A DNA stretch of 64,000 nt from Rotaria sordida. Lineage: Eukaryota > Rotifera > Eurotatoria > Philodinida > Philodinidae. The position numbers and the translations under genes are program-made. The stretch lies in assembly GCA_905250125.1 (NCBI GenBank), contig CAJNOL010000195.1:62001-126000 (forward strand). Reading direction: 5' to 3'. Positions 10,921 to 21,783 of the stretch are shown here, piece after piece. The notes under the pieces were generated by a model. The model was not told where the DNA came from and made no database searches. It saw only the letters and a list, made by a program, of their open reading frames with translations. Each line of letters begins with the position of its first letter. Position 1 is the first letter of the stretch.

Positions 10921-12360
10921 ATATATAGGGATCGTATATAGTGCGAATATTGCATCCTTATAGCTGTAGGCGTACTGTATTTTGTCGTAAAACAGGTCAG
11001 TGTTTTACGACCATATTCATGCCATGTCGTATATGGCCTGTTTACGGCTAATATACGATGACCTTATGTAGTCATATTTTCGCTGTGTATATATTGTACC
11101 AGCGCCATATTTGATATCATGTATTGTCGTATTCACATGCAGCTCAACGATATGACTCAATCAAGTGTTTAATGGACAAACAGTGATATGCTTAGGTGTA
11201 GTCAATTCAAAGTTTTCACTTACAGAACGTAATAATCTTCAAAAAAATGCATTATATACACCTAATCAAGTATGATGAACAAATACTTCGAGTACCACAC
11301 AATCTTCTTATCGAAGTACCAGAACATTTTGTCAAGTATTACTTAATTCATCTAATACATTTACTCAAGCATACTATGATTGTAATACATCACAAACGTA
11401 TTTCACGTAGTAGAACAGTGTAAGAAGTATAATTCATAATAATAAATATGCAAAAAGTTTAAGATGCTATTATTAACATATCTAAAAAATGTACAAAAGA
11501 CTTTTCCTTTATCCTTTAATTTTGTTTTATTTTCTTTTTCATGCCTTTTTTTAAAAATATTTTATGAATTTTTTGGTAAAAAGAAATCGTTAGATTTTAT
11601 AAACAAAAGTCTGAAAATACATTATTAATTATTTTTTTTTTTTATTTCTTTTTTCAGATAATTTTTTTATTTTCATATAGTAAAATCTATTCAATATTTA
11701 GGTTTGCATTAAATAAGACTTCTCGTAGTTTTCTAATGAGTTTTATTTATCACTTACAAGTAACACAATCATGATCGCAAGATTAGATTCCGTCACGTTG
11801 TATAGTTAGACAAACTAATGCAGTCTGCTATTATTTTCTAGTATACAAGAAGTATTCATATACATATTATATATCTCAATTTTGCCATATGTATTTTGTA
11901 GACAAAATAACTTTGCAATGCAGAGAAAGCAAGAAAGTAAAATATATTTGGAGAAATAAACATGTCTGTGAATGTATTAGAGAGTAGTTTTCGCTATTAT
12001 AAATTAGCATGTCATCGTATACTTTAGCCAATTATACTATATTTCCATGTGTAAGAAAATAAATAGAAATGTCCATTACTTTGAATTACAAAAAGAAAAC
12101 ATCAATGAAATTATTTCTCAACATAAATGTAAATGTTTTAAAGACCTAAGAAAAAAGAAAATATCGTAAAAAAGATTTCATCAACACTATACATTCATTT
12201 ATTCGTTCGTTTGTGAAATGAAGATTATATAGACACTAAAATATTATGTGATTAATGCATCAAGTTACTGGTTGCATAGATATTGTCATAGGAATGTAGA
12301 CTTCAACACTTACATATCGCAAATTTTACGAATTTTGATCACGACCCTAATATAGAATAT
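10921..12360. other. Unexplained 1.4 kb block with hairpin-rich left end
   Basis: It begins exactly where peptidase homology stops, in a (TA)n run. The left end, TAGGGATCGTA, resembles the reverse complement of the right end near 12350, TTAGGGTCGTGA. Positions 10984-11011 form a perfect hairpin (GTCGTAAAACA-6 nt-TGTTTTACGAC). No coding frame is present. It may be a non-autonomous DNA transposon, but target duplication is unclear because of the TA run. Confidence 0.35.
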
Positions 12361-12635
12361 ATTTGAATGTCAAATTCTAATAACATGTTGTATGTATGTG
12401 TTTTTTGCACAAAAAAAAACTTAGGAGTTATTTGATTATTTACAGGGTGATAAACAATAAGAGAAATATGTTGTACGTAATTTGGCACCTTAAACAAGGA
12501 ATATATAGGTTAAAGTATTCAACTTTTTAAAAGTATTTTGGCAATTTTTATTATAATACAAAAATGCATGTTGATAAAATAATTGAGATAAATAGAATCA
12601 CAGAGTAAGTATCAATGTCTTACATACTGGAGCAA

Positions 12636-13645
12636 TCATAAGCGTTCCACATTTTTCTGTGTTGAAGGTAAGGCTGAATATTTTTTCAAATCTTTAATAC
12701 CATCAAGGATTCGTCGTTGATGCATTGTATTGTGAACACCATATTGAATGAGCTTGTTCTGATCAACAACATGGAGAAGTTGAAATCCATCAACGTTATT
12801 TTTTTTGAAGTTAGGCGCATAACGCACATATTCCTCACCAAGAGATGCAATCCAAAAACAAACATCTTCACATGTTTCCACATTGTTGTAAAAGTGCGTG
12901 GCTATAAAAGAAAAAGTAATACAAAATAGTTCTCAATATAGGTCTTCAGAAAAATTACTTAAAAAGTTATTCGTGTCAACATTTTTTTTACACTATGAAC
13001 TCCTTTTAATACAACTTACAAGAAAACATCGCCAAGTATCGGACCACTTCTGAGCTGAGATTTTGCGTATTTTGTAGACCTTAATGAATTATATCTACCA
13101 TAAGAAGAGTTCGTGCCGATAGCTTGTTTCTGAGGATATCGAAGGTTTTTACTGTTACAATCATATGAGTTATCTTATCAAAAAAAAAAATCACTCTCTC
13201 AGTTAATATAAATTGAAACAAGCTCCGACTTTCCTCATATATAGTTATATTCATATGGTCGATAATGTGACTGTATGAGCGACAATGAGCTTAAAAAAGC
13301 AGAGCTATCAGTTTTAGAAAATATTAACGTTACTCTAAATATTTTGAAGGAGACCACTGATTTCGTCATCACCTGTATTATTGAAGTTTGAATCTAATTC
13401 AGAATCGTCAGGTTTAACGTATTCATCTTCATTATCTTCCGTTATTTAATTTGAAATGTGATTAAGTGAAGTTTCATTTTCTATGGAAAATCAATGACAA
13501 TTGATAATTGAATTTAAGACTTCAGTCATATGGTCGGCAACCTGTTGTTTGCGTATTTTTGAAGCTAAAAGATTAACATTTGCAAATGCAACTGATTGAG
13601 AAAAATTCTCTGAGAGAAGAGAAGACACTACCAATGCATTAATCA
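12636..13645 (-). pseudogene. SAM-domain gene fragment, probably decayed
   Basis: The clearest part is a final exon, about 12901..12636, after a TTTTATAG acceptor: VCFWIASLGEEYVRY through DGIKDLKK is a complete sterile alpha motif (about 65 residues), a protein-protein interaction module, followed by a short tail and TGA. Further possible exons on the same strand are about 13645..13493 (SENFSQSVAFANVNLLASK), 13440..13346 (acidic, DDSELDSNF) and about 13130..13023 (QAIGTNSSYGRYNS, ending before GTAAGT). The last of these does not join the SAM exon in phase, and the acidic piece ends in a stop. It is either a pseudogene or has unseen exons. The name is not assignable. Confidence 0.5.
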
Positions 13646-14318
13646 GTTTTGTTAGAACCGAGCAAAAAGAATATTAAATAAGAAAGCATACTAACATACT
13701 ACTTTTCACTCCCTTAAACACTTAGTATCAATCCGATCTATTCATTGATCTTCATCTGATTCATTTGTTTTTATGCGATACTTTTCATAATGTGTATACA
13801 AAAGAGATCACTTTATATTTAACTCACAATATAAGCACTATGACAGATATCAGAACCTAAGAAAAAACAAATATATTATCGTAGCGAACCGTAATTATCA
13901 AGCATTCAAATGTATATTGCGACATACGTACTCAATGTTTTAAAATTTTCGACTATTTATCTTGTAATTCTAAGAAATAGCATAATAACCGATATTTAAA
14001 ACAATGTTAACATTTTCTAAAACCAATAGCTCTGTTTTTCTAAGTTCTCTTACACTCATACAGTTACATTATCTACCACATCATTACAACTACACATGAG
14101 GACAATCGCAGCTTGTTTCAATTTATATTAATTGAGAGAGTGATTTTTTTGATAAGATAATTCAAATGACTGTAACAGTAAAAATCTTCGATATCCTTAG
14201 AAACAAGCTATGAGCATGAACTCTTTTTATGATAAATATAATTCATCAAGATCTACAGGAAATGGAAAGTCCCAGCTCAAAAGAGCTCCGATACTTGGCA
14301 ATATCTCCTTGTCAGTCG
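13014..14318. repeat. Large inverted repeat with arms of about 330 bp
   Basis: The left arm (about 13014-13345) and right arm (about 13990-14318) match as reverse complements over their length with roughly 80-85 percent identity by eye, around a 0.64 kb spacer. Shared landmarks are GAAACAAGCTAT, GAGAGAGTGATTTTTT and CCGATACTTGGC. One arm carries an exon of the SAM gene, so the other holds a diverged plus-strand copy of that exon (14210-14300), lacking its splice donor. The right arm abuts the ADP-ribosylglycohydrolase stop codon. Confidence 0.8.
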
Positions 14319-17298
14319 AAAACGAGACTCTTACTTTTAAACATAGGCATAGAAGCCATAGCTTGAAGTGGTTTTGGATGCATGGAATACATAGAGTTAT
14401 TTGAAGTAGGTTGCAAATGAGAATAATTGTTGCTATTAGAAACATACTGTGGTGTAAGAGCTGCAGTAAAATTACTAGATGCCATTGGTTTCAGACTCGG
14501 TTTTCTGTACTTATTTGGTTCTGTTTCAACCATTACTTGATGACCGAGTTGTAATACGGATTCCTGACTTGTTTCAGGAAATTTTTCAGGAATTCGCTGT
14601 GAATTAAATTGAGAAGCGGTTGTATACATGTTGGAATTTGTATTTTGATTATTAAACAAGTTGGTGGCACTATTAAATCGTTGTTGACGGACAGAAATAG
14701 TCGAAACCAAATCGGGCAATCTATTCGGCTGCCATCTTTCCCCTTCGTACACAATCCATTTGCTCAGACACTGTATAAAAGTTTTACCATATAGAAAATC
14801 CAACCATTTCTTAGGTAGTTTATCATAACCATAGTATGCGCCAGCTAATTGGCCATAAATCGCCGCTGTTGTGTCGGTATCATCGCCGAGATTGACTGCA
14901 GCAAGAGCTCCATATTCAAACGAATTTCTATCATAGAAAAAGGCCCATAAAGCGGCTTCCAGAGCATTGACAACATATCCTGTGCCTCGAATGCCATCAC
15001 TATATCCACCCTCCTTTTGATAAGATCCTTGTGCAATATTCATAATGTCTGAATGGAGTGGCTTATTATTGAACCAATCTTTATGCTTGAAATAAAAATT
15101 CTTGTCGAGTAGCTCATTTTTGTCCACACCTTGGAGAGCAGCCACAATTAGAGCGCCGTAGTAACGACAGGCATCATAAGCACGCTGATCATCATGAGTA
15201 ATTATTGCACTGAGTCCACAATACTCAACGGCTTTCTTTGGATGACGGTAGAAGAACAACGGAACAGGAGCAAGTCGCATTAAAGATCCGTTACCAGCTA
15301 CATTCTTTCCACCACAAATTACATTGAACTTATTCGAAACTTCAGAAGGTGTTAGATAGTCCATTCGTTCATATGAAATATTGTATTTTCTAGAGAATTC
15401 GATTTGACGACGTTCGAATTCCATCAACGATTGCTGGGTGGATGCACCAATATCGAAACAACTGCCTATAGCGGACATATAACCGTTTCGAAACCACCAT
15501 TTGTATCGAACGAGTTGATCATAAGGAAAAAATCCTTGATGTGCCACCAATGAATTTCCTAGACATAGAGTCATCGACGTGTCATCAGTGAACTAAAATC
15601 ATAAGAGAAGCAGTTGGTTGTAGGACTTTAAAAAGATACAAAAGCTAGAAGAAGCCTTTCAGCATTTTAGAATTATTTATTTCTAACACGCTAATTGCAA
15701 CAATCAAGTACAATACATAAATAATTATCGAAAAATGTTTTACTTTTGTGTGCTTATCAACAAAATGTCCTTATACATCAAAGTATATTTGATCAAATTA
15801 TTCTATATGTCGTGCAGGTTCTTAGAAGAATTATACTCGCATATGTTTTCTGCAGCATTTTATATTCTCTTTGAATTAATTAATATGAAATAGAAACATT
15901 CCTTTCAACATAGTTTATTGAAATAAAAGAATATATAATGTATGAGCAATCTTTAAACGACATGGAAATAGTAGACTGCATCACTCAAATGATTTATAGG
16001 ACTTTGTATTCATATATGCTGATGAACTTTGCTGTTGTCCCTCAATATCAAAATACTCATTTATTAAGTATGCTTATCAAATTATTGCTCTCTATGCTGC
16101 TAATTTCTCGAAGAACAAACTGAGAAAGCTTAGAAAATCAACTCCATTAACTGACTGTTCACGGAACAGATATTATCGCTTTTCTCTGAAAGGAATAAAA
16201 ACTAGAAACCTTTGCAAAACTTTTCTATCCTCAATTAGAAACCCATTTAAGGCTATAACAGCTCGTTAATAGTTGCTAATTGAGGATATGTTTGAAAGTT
16301 CTTTAGATAGAAAGTAATATATTCGTACAGTTGTTTCAAATAGTTCATGTGAATTTTTGAATTTGAGCTGTTCAAAATCTATATTCTTCAGAGTACAAAA
16401 TTAAGCCGAATGGTTGTATAATTTCATTCTATTTGATCTAAGTCGTTAAGTAAGATAACCGAGAACTACACGTCAATTAAGTTTTTATTTTATCTCGGTA
16501 CGATATTGAGTGAACCAAAAACCTAACAGAAATTGTTATCAAAGTCCACAATAGATCGACCTTTTTTGGAGCTCTGGTATATCACAAATAGGCTTACATC
16601 CATTCCAGCCTATCTGCGCCTGTCATTCTATTTCTTCGGTGTGTCCTGCTTGCTTGTCATTTTCTTCTGTCTGTCTGGCCTGCCTGTAAAGGCTTGCCAA
16701 TTTTTTTTTCATGCCAATACCATGATAATAATAGAATACAATTAAGTAATAATCTTCATAGAAAGCCAAACAAGTCACTGGAATCAATTTATATGACTCC
16801 AGTAAAAACTATCTAATATGAACATCTGAGAGAATATTTAAAATTGCTCACTATACAGAGATGTTTACTTCTTATGTATGCACGAACGCATGTAACTTAT
16901 CTACGAATCTTATAGGTGAAAGGTCAATATCTGATAAGTAATTAAGGTATAATCAATGTCGAAACTTAAAGTCAAAGGTAGTTTTTGTTTTAGCTATGAT
17001 GTGACTTTTGATGAACACTAATTGAGTCAGAAGTAAAGAAATACTTATGAAGGGAAGTTACCTCTCCTTTGTTGAGTCCCCAAGTGCCACCACCCACGAG
17101 ATCTTTCACCGGATGTGCAGCTAAAAAAGAGTGAGGCTTAAACTCAACATGAGCGCCAAGAGCGTCGCCCAAAGCGATGCCTGTCATTGAACCCTGTACA
17201 CGATCCAATATGTTTTCATCGACAGACACTGGTGGATCACTCAGCTCGTCTTCGAGTTCACCGGGCCTCTTGATAAATCCGTTCGGATGATACTGCAT
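14312..17298 (-). CDS. ADP-ribosylglycohydrolase (ADPRH/DraG family)
   Basis: Exons 17298..17062 and 15592..14312 join in phase 0 (GAG|GTAACT donor, TTTTAG acceptor) to give 505 residues. Family metal-site motifs are all present: GIALGDALGAHVEF in exon 1, the TDDTSM created right at the exon 2 start, and NLGDDTDTTAAIYGQLAGAYYG in the C-terminal part. These residues bind two Mg ions and ADP-ribose; the enzyme should remove ADP-ribose from proteins or small substrates. It resembles bacterial and rotifer DraG-like proteins. After about residue 380 a Ser/Asn/Gln-rich tail of about 125 residues with no domain follows. The 1469 bp intron is far longer than the usual 50-70 nt here and probably holds inserted DNA. 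It opposes the ART gene at 6.6 kb biochemically. Confidence 0.9.
15593..17061 (-). other. Unusually long intron of the ADP-ribosylglycohydrolase gene
   Basis: No coding content is convincing. It contains a hairpin with perfect 13 bp arms (TATCCTCAATTAG...CTAATTGAGGATA, 16228-16290) and a GC-richer patch at about 16560-16705 with CTGTCTGTCTGGCCTGCCTG. Base composition of that patch differs from its surroundings, which suggests inserted DNA. Confidence 0.5.
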
Positions 17299-17795
17299 GT
17301 TGAGCCATAGTTTTTCTAAAATTGAACATTTCTTTGCGATTGATTGATTGAGCTATTTCTGTTAGAATCACACTTTCTGATGAATAGGAAAATCACATAT
17401 TATACACAACATATCTTTATATGTGACTCACTAAAAGTTATATGAAGAAAGCGTATGTAGATTTTTCATCTCTCTCATCAAAAAATAGATAAAATTTCCA
17501 TTCCAACAAGTAGAACTCGTATTGTCATAAACATCACTTAATTCTGAAGGGCAATACACCGAATAATTATCAACAACTAATTGTTCTTCTTGTCCTTAGT
17601 GAACTTGTTGATCTAGATTAAACCAGTAATATCTCATTTTTGTGGTTCTCGATCTAATGCATGTGCTCTGATTCAAAATTTTTACAACTTTTTTTTCCGG
17701 TAACGTCCGGTATCAAAAATGATATAGACATTTATTAGGAAGTTGTTCCTTGGCTTCACATCTTTATTGAAAATAGTATTTTAAAGTTTCTAATA
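17299..17795. other. Intergenic region upstream of two divergent genes
   Basis: Between the start of the ADPRH gene (minus) and a candidate exon on plus. No motif beyond AT-rich runs can be supported. Confidence 0.4.
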
Positions 17796-18300
17796 ATGAG
17801 AAACTCTGTTGAGTCTGTTAAAAAGGAATCTCTCGAATCCATTGAATCTCCTAATGTTCAGGTAAGTGCAAACATAGTTCGCCATAACATTCTTTTTAAA
17901 ATTAAGTAGTCTTTGAACGACACAGCGGCTAGTATTCACTTTATTTTATTCTCTTATGTCTGTGGAAGCTCGTGATAAAATAAGTAAAATTATACGGTAC
18001 CTTTTTGAGAGGACCTTCTATGTACATGCAAATGCCTGTTCATATTTGTTGCTGATAAAGATAAAATATTCTAGTTTATCCGATATATTGCCGCGTTGTT
18101 GTCAACTATGTGCTTGTGTTGTTTGATGAAACGTGGCTTTCGTATCTGTTTTGTTTTAAAAAGTATCAGTGTGATAAAATACTTTTGGTCTTGTTTTTCT
18201 TTTCTTCTGCTTCATCGCAATAAAAAAAATATATCATGAAAAAGTAAAAAAACCATTCAAGTGGAAAAAACAGTCACTTTCACGTAATACCAAAAAAGAA

Positions 18301-18881
18301 CACTCTAAGTTAAAATGTGTCGGATGTGTCATGATTTACAACACATGTCACGACACATTCAAGCACGACACGAGGTGCTCGTTGCGACACATTTTCTCCA
18401 GCAAGCGTACGACACATCCGACACATTCTGAAATCACGGTTCGAGTCTAGGTTTCACCGTATCTATATATTTTTTTCTTTCATGCATTATATCCATCAAT
18501 ATTTAATTAGTACAATTAACATCAGTGTTTGATGCAATACTGTAAAACAGCCAGACTTTGAGATCCAGCCATGTAAGGCTAGTCAGATCTTGGTCAGACT
18601 ACTGCCACGTAGACCTCTCTTAATGCGAGGTCATCATTTCTCGAAATACTTACGAGAAATATATTATATAAACTGGTGCATGAAAACTAGTGATTCGCAT
18701 GTGATGGTTCAGATCCATTATATATAGATAAACACGCGAAACAATATGGTGAATGAACAGTCGTCATATATGTATAGAACGGTTAAAAATGTGACACATT
18801 AAAGTGCGACACATTTTCTTGCTGATACCCACGACACTATTATTCACGACGGAAAAAGTCGACACATTTTAACTTAGAGTG
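18301..18881. mobile_element. 581 bp MITE with 22 bp terminal inverted repeats
   Basis: The left end CACTCTAAGTTAAAATGTGTCG (18301-18322; 22 bp) is repeated exactly in reverse complement at 18860-18881. Both ends carry many copies of the subterminal motif CGACACATT (for example 18351-18362, 18396-18405, 18410-18426, 18808-18820), a layout typical of transposase-binding arrays in hAT-like and related DNA elements. No transposase frame lies inside. Only AA flanks both ends, so the target duplication length is unclear. Confidence 0.88.
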
Positions 18882-19575
18882 AACGCTTACTTCTCAAGCA
18901 TGAACAGTCACAGCGGAAAGACTGAAAGAATTAATCCTCTCCACTCTTAAGAAAAAGTTGCACTATCAATTTACAAGTGTGTACTGGTGCCGACATTTAT
19001 ATCAAATAATCAATGTGAACTTTGTGTCTGTGTCGACACTTTATTTGTTATAATTAATGAAGAGCATGTGTATAATGTATATAATTACAAGTATTTTCTT
19101 CTCCTTTATGATTCACATATAAAAGTATTAAAGTAATATTTTTTCAGCAAGCATTGATAAAAAATAATGAATAAAAAATTAGAAAGATATTAGTACATAT
19201 TTCGTTTTGAACAAGAGATCTAACGGTGATATAGATAAAAATATCGCACAACAATCAATAGCAAATAATTTCTATAATCCCAATAACAAAAACGACTTCG
19301 AATTTGATCATAATAAAGTAGTTTCAATTGCTACTTCTTCATAGTCTGTGAATCAAAATCCTACCATCATTATTGATGTACCTGTCAAGAATGATGATAT
19401 TAGATTAAATGTTTCAAATCAACTAGCCACGAAGGATTTTTTTATTATTAACCCTGTGTAGGCGGACTTATTTTTTTCATAAAAAATGAAATTATGTTGC
19501 CAAAATGAATTGTATTTTGGAAGTTATTCATGGTCATAATTATTGCCCTTAGATCTCATTTAAAAGATGCAGCTG

Positions 19576-19649
19576 CACTGTAAAAAAAATTCGTAGAATA
19601 ATAAACTCTATGAAAAGGGTTTATTATTCTACGGATTTTTTTTAGTGTG
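19576..19649. repeat. Hairpin with about 31 bp arms inside the piggyBac left end
   Basis: The arms (19576-19606 and 19619-19649) pair nearly perfectly: CGTAGAATAATAAAC is matched by GTTTATTATTCTACG, with poly-A and poly-T flanks and a 12 nt loop. It lies just beyond the transposase stop and could be a subterminal element or a nested mini-MITE. Confidence 0.75.
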
Positions 19650-19688
19650 GTTTATTTTGAAAAGAAAAAAGACGTGGGAAGAAAAAAA

Positions 19689-21354
19689 TTAAAAGGTCTC
19701 CAAGGTATGCAATTCCTCAAAGCAATCAACTACGCAAAAATCAATATCACAATTTTTATACTTATAATGTGAATCTGTTCTCTTTTCAGATCTTCTATTA
19801 GTATGTGCACATACAACACATTTTTTCTGAGGACTTTTTCTTTCCGTTGTTTGCGGTATAAGAGAAGGAAAACGTCTAGCACTGAGTCGAGTTGGTTTAC
19901 AGCCGCGTGCAGAGCATCCAGTTGTGGATTTTGGAGTATAATAGCTTTATAAAATTTCACGTATAAGTTGCAAACGAAAGTCTACTAGTTCAGATCTCTT
20001 TTCAGTTTCCATTTTGTAAAGTAAATAAGAGATGAGAACTACTAAATCAAGTATATGAAAAAATAGTTTTCTATACCATCAGACAGATTTTCTTATACAT
20101 TCAGCAAAAACTAGTTTGCATGTAAACCTTGTCAAATGCTCCTCTTTTAGGATTATAGTCAATTATTGAAATTGGTTTTTGAAATGGTTGTTTAGTTTTT
20201 GGATTATTTTTTCCAGTAAAATCCATATGAAGTTGATGGATAGTGGATAGCATTGTAACTTCTTTTTTATCATACCATTCCAGTGCCAGCATATGATTTG
20301 TACTTTTATAAACTTGTTGATCCCTTCGAATTTTATCTTTAAACCTAGATAAACCAACTCTATTTACCCTCACAAAACCGCATGCATCGATTGACCTTGC
20401 ATGGAATTTTTCAAAAAAAGAGCACGACTTGTGAACCAACTATCTAGAAATAAATTATGACCTTTATCTAAGTAAGGTTGTATCAAAGTCATAACAATTG
20501 AACCAGAACTTCTGACATCTACAAATCTTATTATGTCAGTAGTGGCTCTTGTATAAATAATGAAGTCTGAAATTATTCCAGTGCAAACATCACATATAAC
20601 GTATATTTTTATCCCAAATCTATTCCTATTAAATGGGAGGTATTGTTTGAATCTAAGTCGACCGTTATACAACAACAAGCCATTATCAATACATAAATAT
20701 TGATAAGGAACTAAGATTTTTCTGAATTTTTCACATAAATAAACAATTACTGGCTTGATTTTATATAGTTTATCATCAGATGATTGATATTCGTTGTCAT
20801 TGAAGTATAGAAATCGTAGAAGTAAAAGAAATCTGTCCCTACTCATGATATCTGCAAACATAGGCGTGGAAATCAAAGAGTCAGTAGACCAGTAGTCTTT
20901 CATTCGATTTTTCTTTATATGAGCCATTAGCATATAAAGTGCAAAAAATGTATATATTTCGGGGTACAGCAGCACTAATTGTTTCTTGATATTGCTCAGG
21001 CAGATTTTCGTGTTGTACTGTATAGAAATGCTATTTGTTTGTTTCCTCGACAAATTTTTATAGCGGACTGTAATCAAATATCAAATGAAAATAATCTAGT
21101 GATCTATTTTCATCATTTTTTGGTAAATATGAATTGATACCAGATTTACTTGAGTCAAATGTAAACGTTTTTGGCTCAAACCATTCTACTCTCCATTTTC
21201 GCTCTCCGAAAGATCTTTCTGCATCCTGTTCTTCATCTCCACTATCCAATTCGTTATCACAGTCGCAAACAGAACCAGTATCTAATTCATCATCTAATTC
21301 AGAATTCGAAAAAATTTCAGCAATATCTGAATCAGTTGTTCTACTAAATACCAT
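19689..21354 (-). pseudogene. piggyBac transposase (DDE_Tnp_1_7), frameshifted
   Basis: Pieces in different frames cover the family in order: 21354..21058 (acidic N-terminus, NSELDDELD), 21077..20370, 20439..20101, and a C-terminal part reaching 19689. The catalytic aspartates are recognisable: YLCIDNGLLLYNGR (first), HNLFLDSWFTS (second) and SIIDYNPKRGAFDK (third). The C-terminal cysteine-rich zinc module is also present (KKCVVCAHTNRRSEK, then CDIDFCVVDC) in the frame after a stop near 19950. Breaks occur near 21070, 20400 and 20100. An acidic N-terminus and RING-like tail match piggyBac transposases. The protein cannot be made intact; the element would need a source in trans. Confidence 0.88.
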
Positions 21355-21783
21355 AATAATTCAGAAAAGTTTCAAAATATGAAAACGAGTGATAATAACG
21401 TATAAAGTTGGTTAGTAACAACAATTGTTGCTATCGTGTCTTCTTTTGTGTGACCTTATCGAACTGTCGTATATTATTTATGAAACAATGGTATCTCCTA
21501 TTTATACTACTTCAACAGAACACTCTCGAATGCTAAATAAAATGATTGGTTTCATATGAATCAATGATGGTGCCTTACCAAAGATACCACCCTAGCGCTT
21601 ACATGATGTCACTAGTGTACTTCATCAAGTTATCGTTATATAGTATAGATAGAACTAGTGGATAATCCCTTTACTAACTTATTCAAACTTTGAGACCGTA
21701 TATATATGACCTTCGCCCTCAAAGGGTTAATAGAAAAACCAACAATATTTTCATAATCATATTTTTTGTCTATTAACTACTTC

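Larger units (their letters stand above)
19452..21726 (-). mobile_element. piggyBac-family DNA transposon, degenerate
   Basis: TTAA lies at both borders (19448-19451 and 21727-21730). The ends are similar inverted repeats beginning CCCTGTGTAGGCGGAC on the left and CCCTTTGAGGGCGAAG on the right, read inward. CCCTTTG-type ends and TTAA targets define piggyBac/looper elements. The 2275 bp element holds a broken transposase on the minus strand. Confidence 0.9.
17796..21783 (+). pseudogene. Unknown gene interrupted by a stop codon and a piggyBac element
   Basis: A first exon at 17796..17861 (22 codons, ends CAG|GTAAGT) joins in phase to an exon starting at 19216 after an ACAAG acceptor. The second exon reads on through polar, Asn-rich sequence with a TAG at 19342-19344, then ILDVPVKN-like sequence, until the TTAA at 19448. 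Removing the piggyBac relic (19452-21730) restores an open frame that runs 15 more codons into a hydrophobic IFIIIFFVY stretch before TAA. The intron holds the 581 bp MITE. The protein family is not recognised, and the join over the long intron is inference. Confidence 0.35.

Noticed and set aside
13346..13460. Acidic DDSELDSNF stretch taken as a second piggyBac N-terminus
   Set aside because: Only acidic composition is shared with the transposase at 21.3 kb; no catalytic regions or TTAA ends nearby.
14210..14404. Plus-strand frame starting MSMNSFYDKYNSS
   Set aside because: Explained as the inverted copy of a minus-strand SAM-gene exon running into the antisense of the glycohydrolase tail.
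16533..16745. 70-codon hydrophobic frame in the long intron
   Set aside because: Arises from a CTGTCTG/CTTGC pyrimidine-rich patch; no recognisable membrane protein family.
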